Shown here: piece after piece, positions 12,490-21,237 of the stretch
Layout of the letters: every line of letters starts with the position of its first letter
Numbering within the stretch: position 1 is the stretch's first letter
From: Artemia franciscana
Taxonomy: Eukaryota; Arthropoda; Branchiopoda; Anostraca; Artemiidae
Length of the DNA: 64,000 nucleotides
Direction: 5' to 3'
Assembly (NCBI RefSeq): GCF_032884065.1
Contig: NC_088868.1
Location: 11,408,335 to 11,472,334, forward strand
Notes under the pieces: generated by a model
Told to the model about the DNA's origin: nothing
Seen by the model: only the letters and a program-made list of their open reading frames with translations
Database searches by the model: none
Made by a program: the position numbers and the translations under genes

Positions 12490-12639
12490 AGCAAATAGTT
12501 CAATTCTTTGGAAATTTTCTGGAACACATATAGGACATCTTCCTTTAACTTTCGAAGCGCTAACATTTCACAGCCATGCTTGACCGCCGTAATTGCCCTG
12601 GCTTCCAAAATTCTAATCGAAGTTCCATCGAAAAACTTA

Positions 12640-12986
12640 CCCCTGGTTCCCACTGCTGCGTCAATCCCGACACGATTTTTTCTGGCGGAACGGACGTATG
12701 ATAGAATCGGATGGAGGTTCACAAAGAAACGCAGACTTTTCCGTCGCTGCGACAAACTATAAGAATTCAAATTAGCCAAAATTAGCTTTTCAATCAGCTC
12801 CATGACTTTGGTATTGATTTTTTTTAAATCATAACAACGCATGCGATTTGTCGTATGAGTTGAAATTATTGAAAGCATCTGACATTGCAGCAAAACGGAT
12901 GGTTTCGCGTCGTTTGTCGCACGATTTGTGTTATCTGTCGCATGTCGCAGCATTTTGCGCGAAATCGCAGCAGTAGGAACCAGGGG
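12640..12986. mobile_element. Harbinger-type MITE (347 bp)
   Basis: Terminal inverted repeats of about 21 bp: CCCCTGGTTCCCACTGCTGC at the left end and GCAGCAGTAGGAACCAGGGG at the right end (one mismatch). Both sides are flanked by the trinucleotide TTA (12637-12639 and 12987-12989). A 3-bp TTA/TAA target duplication is the hallmark of PIF/Harbinger elements. It has no transposase. The interior is rich in GCGAC/GTCGC strings. It is inserted in the RTE LINE relic; the right half is deleted in copy B. Confidence 0.8.
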
Positions 12987-13139
12987 TTATAAATCTGAAT
13001 TACAGACTTCGAAAACTTAAATTTTTACTCTCAAACTTATTTTAACCTCAAAATACCTCCTTAAAACTTGTTTACTCTACTCTTTAAAATATTACTGCAT
13101 CCAACATCTTTACCAATAATGATAACAAGCTAAGTAAAG

Positions 13140-13285
13140 CTATCTAATCCCTAGAACATACTTCTTTGGCATCACATACAAGAATAACACAAGCTTTTTT
13201 ATGAGCTGAATCAAATGCCTGCTCATAATCTATGAGCTGAATCTCTTCTATGAGCTTTATCAAATGCCTGCTCATAATCTAAAAA
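13140..13285. repeat. Small internal duplication in the LINE relic
   Basis: The string ATGAGC..AATCAAATGCCTGC..ATAATCTA occurs at about 13201-13233 and again at about 13249-13280. The YEQAFD-coding stretch of the RT is therefore present twice, an indel-type scar rather than a functional feature. Confidence 0.6.
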
Positions 13286-13587
13286 ACTTCAGGCTAAAAG
13301 GGTCGGATGGTTCAGACGCTTCTCGTTTATTAATCTAAGAGGAAAAATTTGGCCCTCTCCTTTTCTTAAAACCTCATCGTTCTTTTCCTGAAACCTTTTC
13401 TACAATGTTTAATATCTCGAAGTTTGATAAGTATCATCATACTACGTAATTTTCTTCCTATGGATATCAAGTTAAAGACTCTATAATTACAACAGTCACT
13501 CTCATCACCTTTCTTGCAAAGGGATATAACTGAAAGTTTCCAAAAATGGCTAGGTACTTCCCCTTTTTTCATGGATCTTTTTCATAG

Positions 13588-13885
13588 ATTAAATAAAAAA
13601 AACTTAGTTTTTTTAACTGAAAGTAAGGAGCGACATTAAAACTTAAAACGAACAGAAATTACTCCGTATATGAAATGGGTTGTCCTCTCCGCAATCCTTC
13701 GCTCTTTACGCTAAAGTTCGACTCTTTGCCACAATTCTGCTTTTAAAACAATTAAAAGCTTTAGCGTAAAGAGCGAGGGATTGCGGAGAGGACAACCCAT
13801 TTCATATACGGAGTAATTTCTGTTCGTTTTAAGTTTTAATGTCGCTCCTTACTTTCAGTTAAAAAACTAAGTTTTTTTATTTAAT
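13588..13885. mobile_element. Fold-back (palindromic) element, best-preserved copy
   Basis: Two arms of about 125 bp (about 13588-13713 and 13757-13885) are near-perfect reverse complements around a spacer of about 43 bp. From the outside in, each arm reads ATTAAATAAAAAAACTTAG, AACTGAAAGTAAGGAGCGAC, AACGAACAGAAATTACTCCG, ATGAAATGGGTTGTCC and CTTTACGCTAAAG. There is no coding capacity. The same arms recur, more decayed, at 8.9, 14.2, 22.7, 23.6 and 48.3 kb. Copy B (about 61942-62150) has lost the outer half of the left arm in a deletion. Confidence 0.85.
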
Positions 13886-14169
13886 TTCTGAACGTTTTTG
13901 AATTAATGCATGTTTGATTTTGGCTTTCCGCACATAAATTATTAAAATAAAATTTGTATATTAATTCTTTTTTTGGCTAAATGACTTTCTCTTAGTTTTC
14001 ATCAGACGATTTTGAGAAATAAGGGGTGGGGAAGGAGGCCTAGTTGCCCTCCAATGTTTTGGTTACTTAAAAAGGCAACTAGAACTTTTAATTTTTACAG
14101 AACGTTTTTATTAGTAAAAAATATACGTAACTTAAGAATTAACTTACGTAACACACTTTTATATTCTTA

Positions 14170-14455
14170 TATTTTATTATGTATACGAGGGGGTTTGTAC
14201 CCTCGTTAATACCTCGCTCTTTACACTAAATCGTAAATTTTGTCCCAATTCTTTAAGAATGACCCCTAGAAAGGCCGTAGAATAAATAGTTGAAATTACT
14301 AAAAATACTTCAGCATAAAGAGCGAGGTAGTTATCTCCTCCTAAATACCTCGCTCTTTATGCTAAAGTATTTTTAGAACCCCTTATATGCGTAATAATCT
14401 CTGTTCGTTTTAAGTTTCAATGCTACTCCTTACTTTCAATTGAAAAAACGTTTTC
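14170..14455. mobile_element. Fold-back element copy with internal hairpin
   Basis: This is a related copy ending GTTCGTTTTAAGTTTCAATG and CTCCTTACTTTCAATTG (about 14406-14445). An inner hairpin, TAAAAATACTTCAGCATAAA facing its complement TTTATGCTAAAGTATTTTTA, lies at about 14299-14375 and encloses GAGCGAGGTA / TACCTCGCTC. It is repeated in copy B at about 62460-62730. Confidence 0.7.
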
Positions 14456-14479
14456 ATGTTTATTTTTTCATTGTTTTTT

Positions 14480-15205
14480 TTATAGTAATGATAGAAAATC
14501 GTGCGCCCTTTTCATTGAATTTTTCTTCCCCCATGACATGTTCCTCCAAGGAAAGATCCTCCCACGTAGGCCCTTCCCTTAAACCCCACCCCCAAACCAA
14601 AAAAAATCCCCCTGAAAACGTCTGTACACTTCCCAATAACCATTACTGTATGTAAACACGGGTCAAAGTTTGTAACTTGCAGCCCTTCCCCCAGGGATTA
14701 TGGAGGAGTAAATCCTTTCTAAAGACATAGTTATTATGGTTTTCGACTATGCGAAACAAAATGGCTATCTCAAAATTTTGATCCGTTGACTTTTGGATAA
14801 AAATGAGCGTGGGAGGGGGCCTAGGTGCCCTCCAATTTTTTCGGTCACTTAAAAAGGGCACTAGAACTTTTCATTTCCGTTAGAATGAGCCCTCTTGCGA
14901 CATTCTGGGACCACTTGGTCGATATGATGACCCCTGGGAAAAAAAAAAAAACGCTGATACGCTGAATGCGATGGTGTTACTGTCGTTAAGATCATATGAC
15001 TTTTGGGTGGTGACTATCTCTAAATATATTTAGAGATAGATCATATGACTATCTCTAAATATATTTAGAGATATATTTTGATATATATTTAGAATCAGCA
15101 TGAAAATCCGATTCTTTTGATGTATCTTTTAGCATCAAAATTCCTTTTTTACAGTTTCGTTTACTATTGAGCCGGGTCGCCCCTTACAACAGTTCGTTAC
15201 CACGA
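14480..15205. mobile_element. Hairpin-ended repeat module, copy 1
   Basis: This is a non-coding module. It begins near GTGCGCCCTTTTCATTGAAT, contains GTGGGAGGGGGCCTAGGTGC and GGTCACTTAAAAAGGGCACT, and ends in GAGCCGGGTCGC followed by the hairpin ACAGTTCGTTACCACGAACTGT-type motif (8-bp arms) at about 15190-15212. Another copy follows at 15.9-16.7 kb, a partial one at 23.1-23.6 kb, and the equivalent of this one is in copy B. Open frames in it are the same meaningless string each time. The precise hairpin at the end recalls Helitron 3' ends, but I see no CTRR terminus. Confidence 0.6.
15005..15080. repeat. Tandem pair of perfect palindromes specific to copy A
   Basis: TATCTCTAAATA followed by its exact complement TATTTAGAGATA (24-bp perfect palindrome) appears twice about 36 bases apart, separated by GATCATATGAC. 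Copy B has at this place the ordinary module sequence (TTTCCCCCTATTTTCC and so on, as in the 16.5-kb copy), so copy A carries the rearranged version. Confidence 0.85.
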
Positions 15206-15212
15206 ACTGTTT

Positions 15213-15894
15213 GAAAGTCTATGCCCATTTGAAATCCGTGTTCTAACTTCTCCATCCATTGTGTCTCTGATTTGCGGCAGTCAAGCATTCATATTTATTG
15301 GAATCTACTAGCTTTTAGGATCAATATTGTACGGCATATTAAAGAAAACTTAAAGCGGGTTATGGTAAAATAGTAGCTAATCGTGGTCATTATTATCAAA
15401 AAGCGCTCGCATTGCTATACACTAGTTTTTGCGACCATTCAATACTTTTCCAATCTGGTATTTCACCTATCCTGAAAAAAAGACAAGATCTGGCTGAATT
15501 GTGTATATTATATTTCCGCTATTGTAAGTTTCTGATTCATTTACCCCGGTCTTATAGGAAAAAGAAAATAATTCGGTATTTCGGGGGTTCTGACATTATT
15601 ACTCCTTTGCGGAAGTTAGGCTCAAAATTGGAAAAGGATTATATTTTTTCTCTGTGCCCCTTCCACCTCTTAGTTCATTTATTTTCCCGTTAGTTTTCCC
15701 CTTTTTTCGCTTTATAGTTGTGTTATCTCTTAGCAGTTCTTTCGTTAGTTGAGTTATGGTTCTGGTATATATGTTTTATTGCTCGTATAGTTGTGTTATT
15801 TTCAAATTATACTCCATAATAGAGAGGCTCCGAACACCCAGCATTGTATATTAAGCTCTGAATTTGACGTTTTTTTCTAACGTGACCAGATTCG
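15213..15894. other. Non-coding DNA between module copies
   Basis: No supported gene. An open frame of 93 codons (15412-15693, plus) is present in both copy A and copy B with one residue changed, but it has no recognisable motif and lies between repeats. Confidence 0.35.
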
Positions 15895-16712
15895 TCCTGC
15901 GCCCTTTTCATTGAATTTGTTTTCCCCCATGACATATTTCTCCAAGGAAAGATCCTCCCACATAGCCCCCTCCTCTCAACCCTACCCCAAAACCAAAAAA
16001 AAATCCCCCTGAAAACGTCTGTACACTTCACAATAACCATTATTATATGTAAACACAGGTCGAAGTTTGTAACTTGCAGCCCCTCCCCCAGGGACTGTGG
16101 GGGAGTAAGTCATCCCGAAAGACATAGTTATTATGGTTTTCGACTATGCTGAACGAAACGGCTATCTCAAAATTTAGATCCGTTGACTTTGGGAAAAAAA
16201 TGAGCGTGGGAGGGGGCCTAGATGCCCTCCAATTTTTTTGGTCACTTAAAAAGGGCACTAGAACTTTTCATTTCCGTTAGAATGAGCCCTCTCGCGACAT
16301 TCTAGGACCACTTGGTCGATAAGATGACCCCTGGAAAAAAAAAAACAAATAAACACGCACCCGTGATTTGTCTTCTGGCAAAAAATACAAAATTCCACAT
16401 TTTTGTAGATAGGAGCTTGAAACTTTTACAGTAGAGTTCTCTGATACGCTGAATCTGATGGTGTCATTTTCGTTAAGATCCTACGACTTTTAGGGGATGT
16501 TTCCCCCTATTTTCCTAAATAAAGCAAATTTTCTCAGGCTCGTAACTTTTGATGGGTAAGGCTAAACTTGATGAAACTTATATATTTAAAATCAGCATTA
16601 AAATGCGATTCTTTTGATGTAGCTATTGATATCAAAATTGCATTTTTTAGAGTTTTGGTTACTATTGAGCCGGGTCGCTCCTTACTACAGTTCGTTACCA
16701 CGAACTGTTTGA
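15895..16712. mobile_element. Hairpin-ended repeat module, copy 2
   Basis: This repeats the 14.48-15.21 kb module in the same orientation, offset about 1.4 kb. It begins GCGCCCTTTTCATTGAAT and ends GAGCCGGGTCGCTCCTTACT plus the ACAGTTCG / CGAACTGT hairpin at about 16689-16710. It is longer than copy 1 because it retains a middle part (ATCCTACGACTTTTAGG and onwards, about 16470-16600). Confidence 0.7.
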
Positions 16713-18600
16713 TTTCGGTATTTTTCATTTCTAGCGTCGTAATCACAACACTTCAAAAAGACATTTACCACACTAATAGCATCTAAAGCCTAATTACTTT
16801 TAAACTCTTTTAGCACCGTCTCTACCTCGTTTTTACAAAAAAAAACTCTTTCGCTTCCAAATTATTGAATGTTTTCTCATTATCTTCGATTTTGTTTTCT
16901 ACAATTTCACCAAGGCTTAACTGATTCAAAAATCAAAGCCTTATGCAGGGGGACCCCTCCATCCCCCAAAATGTTTGTCTAACTCGCAAAAATATAACAA
17001 AAACTAATATGAACAAATTTTCGGTGCGTCTTTTAAAGTTTATTAGTACCCCCCCCCCTCCCAAAAAAAACCGAAGGAATTTAGTGAACACTTCCCCAAG
17101 TCCCAATTTAAAGAGATATTATTATTTATTTTGAGGTTAATTTCGATCGATTCCTGAACAAGCTGTTTTATCCCCAAATCATTACTAATGACAGAAAATT
17201 TTTTTAAAAGTATTTTGTGGCAGTAGTCACTAAATTGTTTATGAAATTTAATTAAAAATGATCTAACAAAATATTTCGTTAAACCAATTTCTAATAGTAT
17301 TGAACAAGTTACAAAAAGACCTTTGAGGCAAACTGCCAAAAAAGCAAGATTAGCTTTGAAAGCTTGTATTCAATTATTATTATTTTTTTTAATGAATTTA
17401 TCATCTCACGTCATTTTATTTATTAGTCCTGGTTGAACTCCGTATAAGTAAGGATGCTAGGGCTGTTTTAAAAAGTTTTTTAAAAACATTTTTAGTTTAA
17501 CTTTCACATTTTAATGTAAGTATATATTTCTGGTGTCGTGCTGAAGACGACCCTTGGACATACGGCTGAAATATTTACTGAATTGAATTCCACTGTCTTG
17601 AAAAATTTCCCAATTATTTCTAAGCTGTGTTTGTTTGATATGAAAAGGCAGTGTGTTCTTCAACGCTATTTATATTACTCTTTCACTATCATATTGACCA
17701 ATCTACTGATTTCAGTTACGTGATTCTATGATTAATAACTGACAGATACCTCAGTTTTCTCAGGAGAAGTTAAATTTTAATTCAATTTAATAGCTATAGA
17801 TACTACAAAAAAGGTACTTAATTTCTTCAGTTAGATCGGAGATGGGTTTCTAAGCCATGGGAGTATCGGAGGTAGACCTGAAAAACGAAATATTTCATCA
17901 GCGACCTTTAGGATAACCAATAAAAAAAATTTTAACGGGTAACAAAATAAAATGTAATGTATTCGATAAAATAGCACAAGCACGTCAATGAAATTATTGA
18001 AATATTTAATACAATTGGAATAATTGGACAATTTAATCATCCCCTATAGAAATTAGCAATAAAATAGGTAAATTTTTTATTTCATTATCGACACAACCAG
18101 ATTCATAACATGACACTTATCTAATTTTGCATTTATTTTTTCTCAATCTTCCCACTCACATGTCTGTAAAGTTAATTTCTTAGGTAGTCTGTCATACAAG
18201 TCCGTCCAACAGGACAATTTGCCAACTTTGGCTGTCCGCAGCCCACATTAAGGCTCCAAAGCTTTAGTGAAGCCACTCTAAAAGGTCCAAAATGGTAGAA
18301 GTAGGACAAACTACAGTACTTCCAAAGACCAGAGGCTCCCTTTGAAGGACAGGTCCTAACAGCATTAGTGACAGTGTTCTAGAAGCAAATCATCTCCCTC
18401 TTCCTGAGCCACTTATTGTTCTTGTGATTATGTTTAGGATTAAAAATCCCGATATTCTTCCTAAAATCCATATGTTTTAAGAAGAAAATGCGTAGGATTG
18501 ACTATTCAAGAAATAGACTCGGTCCTGAGGAAGCTTCTCCCGAGTGACACCCCTGAGGGAGACTATCCCTTCAACGACATCGGCGGATTTCTTTGAATGG
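16713..18600. other. No gene recognised
   Basis: AT-rich DNA with homopolymers (a C run at 17050-17058) and short open frames lacking any motif. Positions 18180-18420 are less AT-rich and could contain old coding remnants, but I could not assign them. Confidence 0.4.
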
Positions 18601-18740
18601 AGATTCAATGACTATATTTATTTTATGACTATTTATTATTTATGACTATTTTATTTATGATTATTTATATTTATTTTTATGACTATTTATTTTATTTTAT
18701 GACTTCAATGACTATTTTTATGTTTATTTAAAATTTAAAT
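18601..18740. repeat. Degenerate A/T tandem repeat
   Basis: Imperfect iterations of TGACTATTTATTTTA-like units. A low-complexity expansion. Confidence 0.75.
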
Positions 18741-20281
18741 AGCAGATCAGATAATTTGGTGTGCTTTGGAAAGCAGTTCTTGTTTAAATAAAAATCTACT
18801 TGATTGTATAACAAAAACCCGATGCAAAAATTCATCACGCAAAATGCATCATTTGTAAAATCAGTCCACGTACACATAAGGATGAGATATAAGCAACCCA
18901 AAATGTCACCTTCGCGAAACTTAGCTAACAGCCACAGATGGGTCAAATATTGGCCGAAGTTCACCGAAGAATTGGCAAAAGGCTGACAATCGTGGGAGAC
19001 CATCGTTCAGAGGTATTGTTCAGATACCGCTTGAGGCGAAAACGCCTGGTCCAGCTGCAAGCAAGTGAGCAAGATTTAACATGGCACTAACATGAATTTA
19101 AAACGGCGAGTGTCATAGACTGCGCATGCTTTACACAGCTGAATAAAAAAAAAAACGATTATAAGATTAGCGTCAAAGGCAGCATAGCACCACAGATTAA
19201 AGTTAATAAGAGTGAACTTCTTTGGCATTCCATTTGTAATGGTTATTTGCATTTGTTTTTGTTGTCACAGACCAACTTGAGTTGTATATTAGGAGTCTCC
19301 TTAAACATTTCAACTCGTACAGTAGGTGAAAAAAGAAACCTTTTTGAGAATTCTGACAAACGTATTAAGCTCTTCAATTGTTTTTAATAAACAATATAAT
19401 ACCACAACCGAATATGATTGTAAAAAAGGTCGTTGTCAGAATATCAAAAGCATAATAATAATATAATGCGAAGTAATGATAATAATACAATAATAATAAT
19501 ATAAATAATAATAATAATGCGAAGTAATAATAATAATGTGAATTTTTCCTGCTTGAAATACTTCCAAAAGGATAGGTGTGTGGAAAGACCTATAATGGGT
19601 GTGCGTGAAAGAAAAAACGCTGAGAACCACATGACGAGGAAGACAAAAATATTTAACTAGTGGCATCCCATCTTTAGGGAGGGAAGTGACATGGGCGAAA
19701 TCGCCCTTGTGAGTATCAAATGGTCTGATTAATAATTTGCTACCGAGTGAATATATAAATTTGATTATATTACCAAATTATATTGCCTATGAAATTCTTC
19801 TATGATTTGAAGATGAGTTTGTGATTTGTTTTTATTACTTTCATGGTGATAGATCAAACTTCGTAAAAAATTGTATCGAGGTAAACATTTTGAAACAAGA
19901 GTCTACTAAGTAGGCTGCTAAGTAGAAATTAAAATTAAATTTAGAAATTGTCTGTGGACAACAGAAATATTATTCCCAGAGAGAAGAAAGAAAAATTACA
20001 ATCATAGGCACATACAACCAACATTTCAGTTTAGTCTCTACGTTTAAAAAGGGCATTTATGTATCGAGTTTTGTAGGGACCCTTCAGATATTTATCAGAA
20101 GGATGAGAGGATTAACAACCCTCCCCTCCCGAGGGTACAGATATGGTGCCAACGTTGATGCACTAGATTCCATTCCTCTCAGGCAAACCGGATGTTCAGT
20201 TAGCAGCGGCTATAACACACTAAAAGGGTGTAACAGTGTAAACACACAAACAAGCTGAAATTATAGTTCCTGGAAAGCTTA
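18741..20281. other. No gene recognised; contains an (AAT)n microsatellite
   Basis: An ATAATA-rich microsatellite lies at about 19447-19540. The frames at 18728-19003 and 18804-18986 oppose one another and neither has a recognisable motif. The remainder is AT-rich and featureless to me. Confidence 0.45.
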
Positions 20282-20715
20282 AGAAAAAGTTTATTTTTTA
20301 AGGCCAAATACCTAACCTCTCGGCAATCACACTTATTTAACAAAAAACCCAAAACTTTTTAGAGATAGGATCCTAAAAAGGATTTCACTGTGCCCTAAGT
20401 TCACGAAAATTTAGGGACTGGGGAAAAAGTTTATTTTTTAAGGGAAGATATCTAACCTCTCGATAATCAAACTTATTTAACAAAAACTACAAAACTTTTT
20501 AGGGATAGGATTGTCTGTGCTGTCTGTGCCCTGTGCCTTGAGTTCACGAACATTTAGGGACTGGGGAAAAAGTTTAAATTTTAAGGAAAAATGCCTAACC
20601 TCTCAACAATCACACTTATTTAACAAAAACTACAAAACTTTTTAGGGATAGGATTATCTCCCTGTGCCGTCAGATCACGAAAATTTAGGGACTGGGGCGA
20701 AATTTATTTTTTAAT
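20282..20715. repeat. Tandem repeat, about 140-bp unit, three copies and a partial
   Basis: Units begin GAAAAAGTTTA at 20283, 20423 and 20566 (offsets 140 and 143) with a partial fourth near 20697. Shared landmarks are CCTAACCTCTC, CACACTTATTTAACAAAAA, CTTTTTAGGGATAGGAT and TTTAGGGACTGGGG. Non-coding. It lies just beyond the DJ-1 3' end. Confidence 0.85.
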
Positions 20716-20966
20716 ATGAAGGGGAGGGGATAAATAGCTCCTTCCCCCATCCCAAAATATATTTTTCAGATCCCAGAGCGGAGTGAAAAATCTAGCGGGG
20801 GGGGGGCAAAGAAACTCCCGATTGAAGTCTCTGTTATATCCCCTTTGTTTTTTAGTTATATTTTTAAAGAATTAAAATGGGGGGATACATATCAACCAAG
20901 ATTAAAAATATTTGACATAAAGATGGCTTACCAGCTCAAAAATGCCCCCTCCCTCTTCATAGTAAA

Positions 20967-20972
20967 TTTATT
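20967..20972 (-). promoter_or_regulatory. Candidate polyadenylation signal of DJ-1
   Basis: AATAAA on the minus strand, about 126 bases after the DJ-1 stop codon. It is the nearest canonical signal I noticed; the true cleavage site is unknown. Confidence 0.4.
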
Positions 20973-21097
20973 AGTCCCAGAGCCTCCTTTAATGATGCAG
21001 TAAGAAAAATGGCCTTCATTTATGAAATATACCTGAATAAGCAAGGAATCCAGCTGTTCCCCCCAAACATGCAAAAGAAAAAAATACCTTTTAAAAA

Positions 21098-21237
21098 TCA
21101 GAAAGCACTATAGTCGACAGGCTGCATAACCATAAACTTCGCAATTTTTTCACAAACTTCAGGTGACAGTAACTCGTGAATTATCAGCAAAGCGAAGTTT
21201 ATCGCAGTTCCAGGTCCACGACTTGTAATTATTTTGC
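21098..21237 (-). CDS. PARK7: DJ-1 last exon with stop
   Basis: Acceptor GGTTTCAG. It encodes KIITSRGPGTAINFALLIIH and ends PVDYSAF with a TGA stop at 21098-21100. The tail after VMQP differs from the KAPLVLKD end of human DJ-1, as often at this terminus. The preceding intron is about 4.6 kb. Confidence 0.92.

Larger units (their letters stand above)
12490..13575 (-). pseudogene. RTE-like LINE reverse transcriptase relic, split by a MITE
   Basis: Going 5' to 3' on the minus strand: HFWKLSVISLCKKGDE and CCNYRVFNLISIGRKL (13366-13572) match the RT fingers motif of RTE-type LINEs that databases often label craniofacial development protein 2-like. YEQAFD (about 13200-13280, partly doubled) follows. 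Then, beyond a 347-bp MITE, comes TSIRILEARAITAVKHGCEM with ALRKLKEDVLYVFQK (12490-12636), the thumb region of the same family. The intervening catalytic palm with the YADD box is not visible, and stops and frameshifts are frequent, so the copy is inactive. Copy B keeps only the part up to the MITE. A relative lies at 24.87-25.64 kb, and an endonuclease fragment of the same type is at 32.70-32.96 kb. Confidence 0.7.
10860..15709. repeat. Copy A of a large near-identical direct repeat
   Basis: This block matches 59886-64000 base for base over long runs, in the same order and orientation. Differences seen: copy B lacks about 744 bases (roughly 12925-13668 of copy A); copy A has TAACTTCCAGAAAT where copy B has TC (about 12079-12093); copy B has an extra ATCATCGCA near 61406; A/T runs differ slightly in length; and a segment near 15019-15075 is replaced. 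Substitutions are very few. The block consists of nested mobile elements, described separately. Confidence 0.9.

Noticed and set aside
12486-12953. 155-codon minus-strand gene (and its 154-codon twin at 61502-61966)
   Set aside because: Its 5' part is the Harbinger-type MITE and its 3' part the LINE thumb, so it is a chance fusion across an insertion junction. The twin starts in a fold-back repeat because of the deletion.
16943-17339. Opposed open frames at 16943-17134 and 17043-17339
   Set aside because: Low-complexity and overlapping, no motif, no splice context; likely chance in AT-rich DNA.
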